A stretch of 18,526 nucleotides of DNA. Source: Candidatus Colwelliibacteriota bacterium (GTDB taxonomy: Bacteria > Patescibacteriota > Minisyncoccia > UBA6257 > Colwellbacteraceae). The stretch is from positions 1 to 18,526 of the forward strand of contig JACWAO010000001.1 of assembly GCA_014874305.1 (NCBI GenBank), given 5' to 3'. The translations under genes were made by a program, and so were the position numbers. Shown here one piece after another: positions 6,628 through 13,059 of the stretch; position 1 is the stretch's first letter, and every line of letters begins with the position of its first letter. A model generated the notes under the pieces. That model made no database searches. It saw nothing but the letters and a program-made list of their open reading frames with translations, and had not been told where the DNA came from.

Positions 6628-7003
6628 AGTAAAAATAAAAAAGAATCTCGAAGGAACGGTTGTTTCCGACAAGATGGCTAAAACCGTCGTCGTTTTGGTT
6701 GAGCGCATGAAGCTTGCCCCGAAGTACAGGAAGTACCACAAGGCATCTACGAAGTTTAAGGCTCATGATGAAGGCGGGGAGTATCATATTGGAGACAGGG
6801 TTTTAATAGAGGAAACCCGCCCGTTGTCTAAGGACAAAAAATGGAAGGTTGTGAAACTGTTGGCTAAAAAAGCAGAGGGGGCGGCTAGTAGCGAAGCCGA
6901 CCTTCCCGCTGATCATTCTGAGTCTGGGATGAGGAATATCGACGACAACACTCAGGATAACAATGCTGGGGCGGAGGATGATGTCGCTAAGGAAACTAAC
7001 TAA
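6614..7003 (+). CDS. rpsQ: 30S ribosomal protein S17 with acidic C-terminal tail
   Basis: S17 is an early 30S assembly protein with an OB fold. The core occupies about residues 10-85: LEGTVVSDKMAKTVVVLVER, YRKYHKASTKFKAHDEG, YHIGDRVLIEETRPLSKDKKW and KVVKLL. Bacterial S17 is usually 80-90 residues, but this one has 129. The extra 40 or so residues are Asp/Glu/Asn-rich (for example SESGMRNIDDNTQDNNAGAE) and strongly acidic, which is unusual beside an otherwise basic core. The start lies 14 nt inside rpmC, and rplN begins 5 nt after the stop. The frame is intact to the stop, so the tail is encoded and not a sequencing error. Confidence 0.96.
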   Translation: MPENKVKIKKNLEGTVVSDKMAKTVVVLVERMKLAPKYRKYHKASTKFKAHDEGGEYHIGDRVLIEETRPLSKDKKWKVVKLLAKKAEGAASSEADLPADHSESGMRNIDDNTQDNNAGAEDDVAKETN

Positions 7004-7008
7004 TTACC

Positions 7009-7371
7009 ATGATACAGGAACGATCAATTTTAAATGTTGCCGATAATTCTGGAGCCAGACTGGTAAGATGTTTTAGAATACTTGGCGGCAGGAAGAAGTC
7101 TGCTGGAATAGGTGATATAATCGTTGTTTCCGTCCAGACAGCGGAGCCGAGAAAACCCGTGAAGAAAAAGGATATAGTTAGAGCCGTCATAGTACGGACC
7201 AAGACGCCCTTGCGCAGGAAAGACGGAAGTTATGTTAGATTCGATGAAAATGCCGTTGTCTTAGTCGACAAAAAAGAGCCTAAGGCCACTAGAATTTTTG
7301 GTCCGGTTCCTAGAGAGCTTAAGGAAAAGGGGTACGATAAAGTCGTCTCTTTAGCCGAAGAAATAGTCTAG
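7009..7371 (+). CDS. rplN: 50S ribosomal protein L14
   Basis: L14 contributes to inter-subunit bridges and binds the silencing factor RsfS in many bacteria. The 120-residue product is close to the universal length (about 122). It starts MIQERSILNVADNSGARLVRC, has RILGGRKKSAGIGDIIVVSVQ, VRAVIVRTKTPLRRKDGSYVR and FDENAVVLVD, and ends GPVPRELKEKGYDKVVSLAEEI. It is flanked by 5-nt gaps on both sides. No Shine-Dalgarno motif is seen. Confidence 0.98.
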   Translation: MIQERSILNVADNSGARLVRCFRILGGRKKSAGIGDIIVVSVQTAEPRKPVKKKDIVRAVIVRTKTPLRRKDGSYVRFDENAVVLVDKKEPKATRIFGPVPRELKEKGYDKVVSLAEEIV

Positions 7372-7376
7372 TTTCC

Positions 7377-7685
7377 ATGAAGATAAAAAAGAACGACAAG
7401 GTGATGATAATGAAAGGTAAGGATCGGGGAAAAACCGGAAAGGTTTCAGCCGTCCTTAATGAAAGCCGTGTTTTAATCGACGGGCTTAATGTTTTTAAGA
7501 AAAGCATCAGGCCAAGAACCGCGGAAGGAAAAGGAGAGACGATTTCCATATCAAAATCCGTCGCCGCCTCGAACGTTCAGATCGTCTGCTCTTCATGCGG
7601 AAAGCCGACGAGGGTGGGATATGCGATAGATCCAAAAAGTCACGCGAAAAACAGAATTTGTAAAAAATGCAAAACCTCTCTCTAG
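7377..7685 (+). CDS. rplX: 50S ribosomal protein L24 with Cys4 motif
   Basis: L24 is an assembly-initiator 50S protein. The 102-residue product has an N-terminal KOW domain (KIKKNDKVMIMKGKDRGKTG, KVSAVLNESRVLIDGLNVFKK). The C-terminal half carries two CxxC pairs (CSSCGKPTRVG and ICKKCK) that could bind zinc, as in many bacterial L24 proteins. Length is normal. It starts 5 nt after rplN. Its last 19 nt overlap the start of rplE, one of the longest overlaps in the operon. Confidence 0.97.
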   Translation: MKIKKNDKVMIMKGKDRGKTGKVSAVLNESRVLIDGLNVFKKSIRPRTAEGKGETISISKSVAASNVQIVCSSCGKPTRVGYAIDPKSHAKNRICKKCKTSL

Positions 7686-8143
7686 AAAAAATAGTTGTTT
7701 CCGTTGGTTTAGGGCGGGCCAGGACAAGCCCTCAGTTTGAGGATAAAATTTTACCCGACATCTCAAAAGAACTGGAAGAAATAACCGGACAGAAATCGTC
7801 CATTAGAAAAGCGAAGAAATCAATCGCTGGCTTCAAGGTTAGAGAAGGAGACATAGTGGGATTAACCGTAACATTGCGCGGAAAGAGAATGAAGGACTTC
7901 TTAGGCAAGCTTGCCGGCGTCGTTCTGCCCCGGATGCGCGATTTCCGCGGGTTAGATTTGAAAAATATCGACTCCTCTGGTAATCTAACAATCGGCATAA
8001 GAGAACACGTGATATTTCCTGAGATTAATCAGGATACTAGCCGTGTTGCTTTTGGTTTGGAAATTACGCTTGTCTCTACTGCTAAAAACAAGGAAGAAGG
8101 GGCGGAGTTTTATAAGTCCCTTGGTATTCCTTTTAAGAAATAA
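7667..8143 (+). CDS. rplE: 50S ribosomal protein L5, N-terminally short
   Basis: L5 binds 5S rRNA and contacts the P-site tRNA. The 158-residue product aligns with the family from its third residue onward: LEKIVVSVGLG, ITGQKSSIRKAKKSIAGFKVR, GLTVTLRGKRMKDFL, MRDFRGLDLKNIDSSGNLTIG and EHVIFPEINQDTSRVAFGL. The usual first 20-25 residues (a helix before VxKI) are missing. An in-frame TAA at 7661-7663, just two codons upstream of the ATG, rules out a longer start. The gene begins inside rplX, with no Shine-Dalgarno motif. The rest of the protein is complete, including the C-terminus SLGIPFKK. Confidence 0.96.
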   Translation: MQNLSLEKIVVSVGLGRARTSPQFEDKILPDISKELEEITGQKSSIRKAKKSIAGFKVREGDIVGLTVTLRGKRMKDFLGKLAGVVLPRMRDFRGLDLKNIDSSGNLTIGIREHVIFPEINQDTSRVAFGLEITLVSTAKNKEEGAEFYKSLGIPFKK

Positions 8144-8144
8144 A

Positions 8145-8330
8145 ATGGCCAAGAAATCCGTAGTAGCTCGCTCTAAGAAAAAACCGAAATTTTCCACCAG
8201 GGAAGTTCGGCGTTGTTTCCGTTGCGGACGCAAGCGCGGCTATATAAGGGATTTCGGAATATGCCGTATTTGTTTCAGAGAAATGGCAAGCGCTGGGAAA
8301 ATACCCGGTGTTAAGAAGGCAAGCTGGTAA
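8145..8330 (+). CDS. rpsN: 30S ribosomal protein S14, zinc-binding type (type Z)
   Basis: S14 sits in the 30S head next to S3 and S10. The 61-residue product is the short zinc form, with CFRCGRKRGYIRDFGICRIC giving two CxxC pairs and the family C-terminus FREMASAGKIPGVKKASW. I chose the ATG at 8145 (MAKKSVVARSKKKPKF), one nt after the rplE stop. The longer open frame from 8043 would add 34 residues overlapping rplE that do not resemble S14. The rplE-rpsN-rpsH order is canonical. Confidence 0.97.
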   Translation: MAKKSVVARSKKKPKFSTREVRRCFRCGRKRGYIRDFGICRICFREMASAGKIPGVKKASW

Positions 8331-8334
8331 AAAA

Positions 8335-8715
8335 ATGTATTTAAACACGTTAACCATAATTAAAAACGGTCTGGAGAGGAAATTTGAGAAAGTCAAAGTT
8401 CCTTATTCTAAGAATGATCTGGCGGTTTTGGAACTGCTGTCCAAGCGCGGTTATGTGGATTCCGTCTCCCGCAAAGGACGCGGAGTTAAGAGGATTATCG
8501 AAGTAAAGTTGAAATATAACAACGACAACCCGCAGATATCGGGGATAAAATTTATTTCCAGACCATCGCGCAGGATATACGTCGGATATAAGGATTTAAG
8601 AAAATCGCGCCAGGGACATGGACACTTTATTTTATCGACACCGGGCGGCGTTAAGGATGGATACGAAGCCAGAAAAGATAAAGTCGGAGGAGAACTTCTT
8701 TTTGAAATTTGGTAA
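8335..8715 (+). CDS. rpsH: 30S ribosomal protein S8
   Basis: S8 binds the central domain of 16S rRNA and in E. coli represses the spc operon. With the ATG at 8335 the product is 126 residues, close to the usual 130. It starts MYLNTLTIIKNGLERKFEKV, matching the family's LTRIRNA segment but without the preceding 5-6 residues. Downstream are KNDLAVLELLSKRGYV, FISRPSRRIYVGYKDL and the typical ending ILSTPGGVKDGYEARKDKVG then GELLFEIW. An alternative ATG at 8308 would add MLRRQAGKK and overlap rpsN. I prefer 8335, 4 nt after rpsN, but the start is not certain. Confidence 0.94.
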   Translation: MYLNTLTIIKNGLERKFEKVKVPYSKNDLAVLELLSKRGYVDSVSRKGRGVKRIIEVKLKYNNDNPQISGIKFISRPSRRIYVGYKDLRKSRQGHGHFILSTPGGVKDGYEARKDKVGGELLFEIW

Positions 8716-8716
8716 T

Positions 8717-9265
8717 ATGTCTAAAATAGGAAAAAAGCCAATCGCAATAGAGAACGGAGTATCGGCCAAAATAGACGGCGATACCGTGGAGATTTCAGGG
8801 AAGAACTCCGTTTTAAAGGTGCGCGTCTTGCCGTGGACCTCCATCTCCATGGAAAACGGAGAGCTGGTCATAAGTCCGCTTAGCAAGAACAAGCAGGCCC
8901 GCAGTAACTGGGGAACGATGCGCGCCTTACTGCAGAACGCGATAACCGGCGCGGCGCAAGACTTCATAAAAGAGCTTATTATAGAAGGAGTAGGATACCG
9001 CGCGGATGTTTCTGGCGGCAGTCTAAACCTTAACCTTGGTTACTCTCATCCGGTAAAATTCCTCGTTCCCGATGGCATTAAGATAGAAGTTGTAAAGAAC
9101 ACCTTGAAAATCTCGGGCGCCGACAAGGCCTTGGTGGGACAGGTTGCCGCTAAAATAAGAAGTTTCCGCAAGCCGGAACCGTACAACGGCAAAGGGATAC
9201 GCTACAGCACAGAGGTGATAAGAAGAAAAGCCGGAAAGAAAGCCGCTAGCGGAGCAGCGAAGTAG
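8717..9265 (+). CDS. rplF: 50S ribosomal protein L6
   Basis: L6 lies near the sarcin-ricin loop and the factor-binding site. The product is 182 residues from the ATG at 8717, one nt after the rpsH stop, and starts MSKIGKKPIAIENGVSAKID. Both repeated domains are present. The second has IEGVGYRADVSGGSLNLNLG then YSHPV and GADKALVGQVAAKIRSFRKP, followed by the diagnostic EPYNGKGIRYSTEVIRRKAG. The longer open frame from 8618 lies inside rpsH and is not the start. rplR follows after 15 nt. Confidence 0.97.
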   Translation: MSKIGKKPIAIENGVSAKIDGDTVEISGKNSVLKVRVLPWTSISMENGELVISPLSKNKQARSNWGTMRALLQNAITGAAQDFIKELIIEGVGYRADVSGGSLNLNLGYSHPVKFLVPDGIKIEVVKNTLKISGADKALVGQVAAKIRSFRKPEPYNGKGIRYSTEVIRRKAGKKAASGAAK

Positions 9266-9280
9266 GTGAGATAAAACAAC

Positions 9281-9634
9281 ATGCGAATCCAACATCTTAA
9301 CTTAAGGAAGAAAAGAAGAGCGGCAAGAGTGCGCGCCAGAATAGTTATAGTAAGCGAAAGACCGCGCCTTTCCGTTTTTAGGAGCAACAGCCACCTGTAT
9401 GCTCAGCTTATAGACGACAAGCAGGGAAAAACGCTGGTTTCCGCCTCTACCCTGGAACTGGCCAAAGAGAAGAAAAACAAGACGGTAAAAGCCGCTTTAC
9501 TCGGTGATCTGCTCGCGAGCAAGGCTAAAAAAGCCGGCATAACGAAAGTCGTGTTCGACCGCGGCTTTTACAAGTATCATGGACGGGTGAAGGCGCTCGC
9601 GGAAAGCCTGCGTAACTCTGGAATAACGATATGA
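9281..9634 (+). CDS. rplR: 50S ribosomal protein L18
   Basis: L18 binds 5S rRNA together with L5. The 117-residue product is typical: a basic N-terminus (RKKRRAARVRARI), then ERPRLSVFRSNSHLYAQLID and ALLGDLLASKAKKAGI. The ending VVFDRGFYKYHGRVKALAES is the L18 signature. The upstream gap is 15 nt and contains AGGTGAG about 12 nt before the ATG, one of the few purine-rich, Shine-Dalgarno-like stretches in the window. The TGA stop overlaps the rpsE start as ATGA, a classic translational-coupling junction. Confidence 0.97.
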   Translation: MRIQHLNLRKKRRAARVRARIVIVSERPRLSVFRSNSHLYAQLIDDKQGKTLVSASTLELAKEKKNKTVKAALLGDLLASKAKKAGITKVVFDRGFYKYHGRVKALAESLRNSGITI

Positions 9635-10095
9635 TGAACGACAATTTAAACAGAAAAGAAAACTTTAACGAGGAGGTCCTTGATCTGCGCCGCGTTACCC
9701 GCGTCGTCGCCGGAGGCAAGAGATTCCGCTTTCGCGCCACCGTTGTCATAGGAGACGGCAACGGCCGCGTGGGAATAGGAGTAGCCAAGGGAAGCGATGT
9801 CGAGCAGGCGGTTGGCAAGGGAAGAGTCCAGGCCAAAAAAAATCTCATAAAGATAAAGATGAAAGACAGGACGATCTCGCGCGAGGTCGAGGCCAAGTTC
9901 AGCGCCGCGAAAGTTCTAATAAAACCATCGGCGGCCGGCAAGGGTCTTACCGCTGGCGGCGCGGTGCGCGTTGTTCTAAAATTAGCCGGAGTGCAGGACG
10001 CCACAGCCAAGTGTTTGGGAACCACGACTAACAAGCTTACCAACGCCTTGGCGGCGGTTAAAGCGTTGAGTCAGCTTAAAGCACAAGACAACTAA
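9631..10095 (+). CDS. rpsE: 30S ribosomal protein S5
   Basis: S5 affects decoding fidelity and 30S maturation. The 154-residue product has the N-terminal double-stranded-RNA-like domain (VTRVVAGGKRFRFRATVVIG, then DGNGRVGIGVAKGSDVEQAV) and the C-terminal domain (GKGLTAGGAVRVVLKLAGVQ then DATAKCLGTTTNKLTNALA). Length is slightly below the usual 160-170. Two ATGs in tandem (9631 and 9634) make the exact start ambiguous by one residue. The next gene is rplO, one nt after the stop. rpmD (L30), which usually sits between them, is absent. Confidence 0.97.
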   Translation: MMNDNLNRKENFNEEVLDLRRVTRVVAGGKRFRFRATVVIGDGNGRVGIGVAKGSDVEQAVGKGRVQAKKNLIKIKMKDRTISREVEAKFSAAKVLIKPSAAGKGLTAGGAVRVVLKLAGVQDATAKCLGTTTNKLTNALAAVKALSQLKAQDN

Positions 10096-10096
10096 T

Positions 10097-10363
10097 ATGC
10101 AGCTTCACGAACTTTCCCCGTTACATAAAAATAAGGAAGAAAAAAGAATCGGCCGTGGCGGAAAACGCGGAACTTTTTCCGGGCGTGGCACAAAGGGTCA
10201 AAGAGCCAGAGCCGGCCATCGCATCCGCCCGGCGGAGCGCGATTTGATACAGCATATGCCAAAACTCCGCGGAACCCGCAATAAAGGCGTTGCGAGAAGA
10301 AAGAAACTGGCTGAAAAAGCGGCTAGGTCAAAGGTCAGGGCGGCTAAGAAAGAAAGTAAATAA
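10097..10363 (+). CDS. rplO: 50S ribosomal protein L15, truncated to its N-terminal half
   Basis: L15 is a late-assembly 50S protein, normally about 145 residues. This product has only 88. The N-terminal extended region is clear (MQLHELSPLHKNKEEKRIGR, GGKRGTFSGRGTKGQRARAG, HMPKLRGTRNKG). The C-terminal globular domain, usually about 60-70 residues, is replaced by a short Lys/Arg/Ala tail (ARRKKLAEKAARSKVRAAKK). The stop is only 8 nt before the secY start, so no room remains for a displaced domain, and the frame shows no break. This is a compact or degenerated L15 and not a frameshift in this window. Its position between rpsE and secY confirms identity. Confidence 0.93.
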   Translation: MQLHELSPLHKNKEEKRIGRGGKRGTFSGRGTKGQRARAGHRIRPAERDLIQHMPKLRGTRNKGVARRKKLAEKAARSKVRAAKKESK

Positions 10364-10371
10364 GGCAAGCA

Positions 10372-11643
10372 ATGAATAATCGCCTTTCATTGTTGCTAAA
10401 AGATAAGGATCTCCGGAACAAGATTCTTGTTATCACTCTTATCTTCGCGGTCTTCAGGATCTTGGCCGCTATTCCTATCCCAGGCGTTAACATTCAGGCG
10501 TTAAACGCTCTTTTTTCCAACAACCAGCTTTTTGGCCTTTTAAACATCTTCTCCGGCGGATCGCTTTCAAACCTGTCTATAATAATGTTAGGCCTGGGGC
10601 CATACATTACGGCTACGATCATAATGCAGCTTCTTACTATGATCTTTCCAAGTTTTAAAGCGATGTATTACGAAGAAGGATCGGCTGGGCGGGCGAAGTT
10701 TAACCGTTACTCAAAGTACCTGACCATTCCTTTGGCGGCTCTCCAGGGCTTCGGATTCCTAAAGCTTTTAACCCAGCAGGGCGTCTTGCCGCACATCTCC
10801 TTATTTAGTACGGTGGTGAGCGTCTTCACGATTATAGCTGGAGCAATGGTTCTGGTCTGGCTCGGCGACATCGTATCCGAGCAGAAGATGGGTAACGGCG
10901 TCTCCCTTCTTATCTTTGCCGGTATCGTCGCCGGTCTGCCGGGGGGCATTTTCCACGCCTTATCGGCTTACACATCCGGAGACCTAATGCCTTACATATC
11001 CTTTATAGTTTTAGCGGCGATTGTCATTACCGCGGTCGTCATAGTTAACGAAGCAGAAAGAAGGTTAACCGTTTCCTACGCGAAACAGATACGCGGAAAC
11101 AAGATTTACGGGGGAGTCTCAAGTTACTTGCCGATTCGGGTGAACCAGGCCGGAGTCATACCTATAATTTTCGCCATTTCCGTTCTTCTTTTTCCGCAGT
11201 TTTTCGGTCAGATGGTTTCAGCCTTCAGCCTCCATTGGGGCACGGCGATAACCGCCTGGGTGGCTAACTTTACCAACAACCAGCTGTGGTATGGAATAGC
11301 TTACTTCCTATTAGTTTTCGTTTTTACTTATTTTTACACGGCCGTTACATTCGATCCCGGCGAGATTTCCAAAAACCTCCAGCGTAGCGGGGGATTCCTG
11401 CCCGGTATTCGTCCCGGAGATCCAACAACCAGCTACTTATCGAAGATTGTTAGCCGCGTAACGCTTTTCGGCGCTCTTTTCCTTGGTACTATAGCGATTC
11501 TGCCTATTATCACTCAGGCTATTACCGGCCTTAAGGCGCTTACCATAGGTGGCACGGCGCTTCTGATCGTAGTGGCCGTGGCTCTCGATACGGCTAAACA
11601 GATAGACTCACAGCTTACACTGCGCGAATATGAGCGATCCTAA
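10372..11643 (+). CDS. secY: Protein translocase subunit SecY
   Basis: SecY forms the channel of the SecYEG translocon in the cytoplasmic membrane. The 423-residue product is of normal length, with ten predicted hydrophobic segments. Family motifs are visible: the first segment RILAAIPIPGVN, the plug-region FSGGSLSNLSIIMLGLGPYI, TATIIMQLL, and the cytoplasmic-loop ERRLTVSYAKQIRGNKIYGG. Further on are YLPIRVNQAGVIPIIFA, a late loop (FDPGEISKNLQRSGGFLPGI then RPG) and the C-terminal region. The gene follows rplO by 8 nt and overlaps adk by 14 nt, which gives the usual secY-adk-map order. Confidence 0.98.
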   Translation: MNNRLSLLLKDKDLRNKILVITLIFAVFRILAAIPIPGVNIQALNALFSNNQLFGLLNIFSGGSLSNLSIIMLGLGPYITATIIMQLLTMIFPSFKAMYYEEGSAGRAKFNRYSKYLTIPLAALQGFGFLKLLTQQGVLPHISLFSTVVSVFTIIAGAMVLVWLGDIVSEQKMGNGVSLLIFAGIVAGLPGGIFHALSAYTSGDLMPYISFIVLAAIVITAVVIVNEAERRLTVSYAKQIRGNKIYGGVSSYLPIRVNQAGVIPIIFAISVLLFPQFFGQMVSAFSLHWGTAITAWVANFTNNQLWYGIAYFLLVFVFTYFYTAVTFDPGEISKNLQRSGGFLPGIRPGDPTTSYLSKIVSRVTLFGALFLGTIAILPIITQAITGLKALTIGGTALLIVVAVALDTAKQIDSQLTLREYERS

Positions 11644-12301
11644 AGCGATAATAATTTTCGGTCCTCCGGGATCGGGAAAAACCACTCTGGCCAAATATCT
11701 GGCCGATAAGCTTAATCTTGTTCATTACGACACTGGCCAGCAGATAGAAAAGCAGATAAAAAACACTTCTGCCTTAAAAAATCCCGTTGTAAGGAAAGAA
11801 AGAAACCTTTTTCTGCACGGTGACCTGCTTCCTGCCGGCGTTGTCTTAAAAATGGTTTTTAAAGACGTTAGTAAAATCGCGAGATACGGCGATGGCGTTG
11901 TATTAAGCGGCTCGCCGCGCAGCCAAAAAGAGGCGGATGAACTCATCCCCTTTATGGAGAAGCTGTTCGGAAAGAAAAATCTTCTTTTTATAGGGCTTAA
12001 AGTAGACCCCGAGATATCCATAAAACGCAACTCCAAGCGTTTAATCTGTTCGGTCTGCGGCGCGAGCCCTATTAACCTTCGAAAAGGAAACTTGACCTGC
12101 CCTATTTGCTTGGGGAAACTAGAAAGAAGAGGATTGGACAAACCAGAGACAACCAGGTTAAGGTTAAAAGAGTATAAGAAAAAAACCGAACCGGTCTTTG
12201 CGGATTATAAAAAGCAAGGATTCAAGTTCATGACCGTTGATACAACCCCTCCGCCTTATAAAATCTTTACTTCAACCCTAACTAAGATAAGAAAAATTTA
12301 A
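11630..12301 (+). CDS. adk: Adenylate kinase, zinc-LID type, divergent
   Basis: Adenylate kinase converts ATP + AMP to 2 ADP in the cytoplasm. The 223-residue product has a P-loop, GPPGSGKT (11-18). The LID carries a zinc-type Cys4 arrangement at residues 140, 143, 157 and 160 (CSVC and CPIC). A family-like arginine segment follows (LERRGLDKPETTRLRLKEY). Some motifs are divergent: the usual DGFPRT reads SGSPRS (93-98), and the AMP-site (I/L)STGD segment reads HYDTGQQ. The position between secY and map supports adk, but the AMP-site changes leave open another nucleoside monophosphate kinase specificity. It overlaps secY by 14 nt and map by 1 nt. Confidence 0.88.
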   Translation: MSDPKAIIIFGPPGSGKTTLAKYLADKLNLVHYDTGQQIEKQIKNTSALKNPVVRKERNLFLHGDLLPAGVVLKMVFKDVSKIARYGDGVVLSGSPRSQKEADELIPFMEKLFGKKNLLFIGLKVDPEISIKRNSKRLICSVCGASPINLRKGNLTCPICLGKLERRGLDKPETTRLRLKEYKKKTEPVFADYKKQGFKFMTVDTTPPPYKIFTSTLTKIRKI

Positions 12302-13059
12302 TGGCTCTCATTAAAACGGAAGAGGAAATAAAAAATCTCCGCGAATCGGGGAAGATTCTTGCCGGAGTATTAAGAAGACTAAAAGCATCCGTTAAAATCG
12401 GCGTAAACCTTATAGCGCTTGAGGAAGAAGCCCGAAGACTGATGGCTGGAGCCGACTCTTCTCCCGCGTTCCTCGGCTACAGGGCGGAGGGCGCGCGCTT
12501 CCCGTACCCGTATGCCATCTGCACGTCTCTTAACTCGATAGCCGTTCACGGCAAACCGATGGATTATAAACTCCAGTCCGGGGATGTTTTAAAAATAGAC
12601 TTGGGCGTGAATTATCGTGGCGCGATTACCGATTCGGCTGCTACCATAATTCTCGGCAAAACCGATGAAAAGACCAGGAAGCTGTTAAAGGTTGCCGAGA
12701 AAGCCCTGCAGGCTGGTATCAAGGCGGTAAAAGCCGGTAAGACGGTCGGCGATATCGGCTTCGCGGTGGAAAGGACCGTAACTGCCGGAGGGATGTACGT
12801 TTTACAGGAGCTTACCGGCCACGGTACGGGAAAAGAACTCCACGAGGATCCGACAATATATAATTTCGGCCAGCCCGGAAGCGGGATGACGCTTGAAGAA
12901 GGGATGGTCCTGGCGATAGAACCGATAATAAGTTCCGGAACGAACTCCATCAACGATCTTCCGGATGACAGTTATGAAACCGTGGACAAGAGTCCGGCCG
13001 CGCACTTCGAGCATACCGTTCTTGTCACTAAAAAAGGAGCGGAAATACTTACGGCATGA
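12301..13059 (+). CDS. map: Methionine aminopeptidase, type I
   Basis: MetAP removes the initiator methionine from nascent proteins. The 252-residue product has the family length. All metal ligands are visible: D100 (KIDLGVNY), D111 (AITDSAATI), H174 (TGHGTG), E207 (LAIEPII) and E237 (HFEHTV). The substrate-site H83 lies in AVHGKP. No N-terminal zinc or extension domain is present, so this is type Ia-like. The start overlaps the adk stop (TAATG), and the stop overlaps ychF (ATGA). Co-expression with secY and ribosomal genes fits its co-translational role. Confidence 0.98.
   Translation: MALIKTEEEIKNLRESGKILAGVLRRLKASVKIGVNLIALEEEARRLMAGADSSPAFLGYRAEGARFPYPYAICTSLNSIAVHGKPMDYKLQSGDVLKIDLGVNYRGAITDSAATIILGKTDEKTRKLLKVAEKALQAGIKAVKAGKTVGDIGFAVERTVTAGGMYVLQELTGHGTGKELHEDPTIYNFGQPGSGMTLEEGMVLAIEPIISSGTNSINDLPDDSYETVDKSPAAHFEHTVLVTKKGAEILTA

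Noticed and set aside
8043..8144. Longer start for rpsN (S14)
   Set aside because: The extra residues overlap rplE in another frame and do not resemble S14. The ATG at 8145 gives the exact family length.
8308..8334. Earlier ATG for rpsH (S8)
   Set aside because: It would add nine residues with no match to S8 and overlap rpsN. It is kept only as an alternative.
8618..8716. Longer start for rplF (L6)
   Set aside because: The added sequence lies inside rpsH and is unlike L6. MSKIGKKPI at 8717 is the family N-terminus.
9632..9634. UGA recoding as glycine (as in Gracilibacteria/Absconditabacteria)
   Set aside because: I noticed no internal in-frame UGA within the recognised genes. The two terminal UGAs (rplR, map) fall exactly at the expected protein ends in ATGA overlaps.
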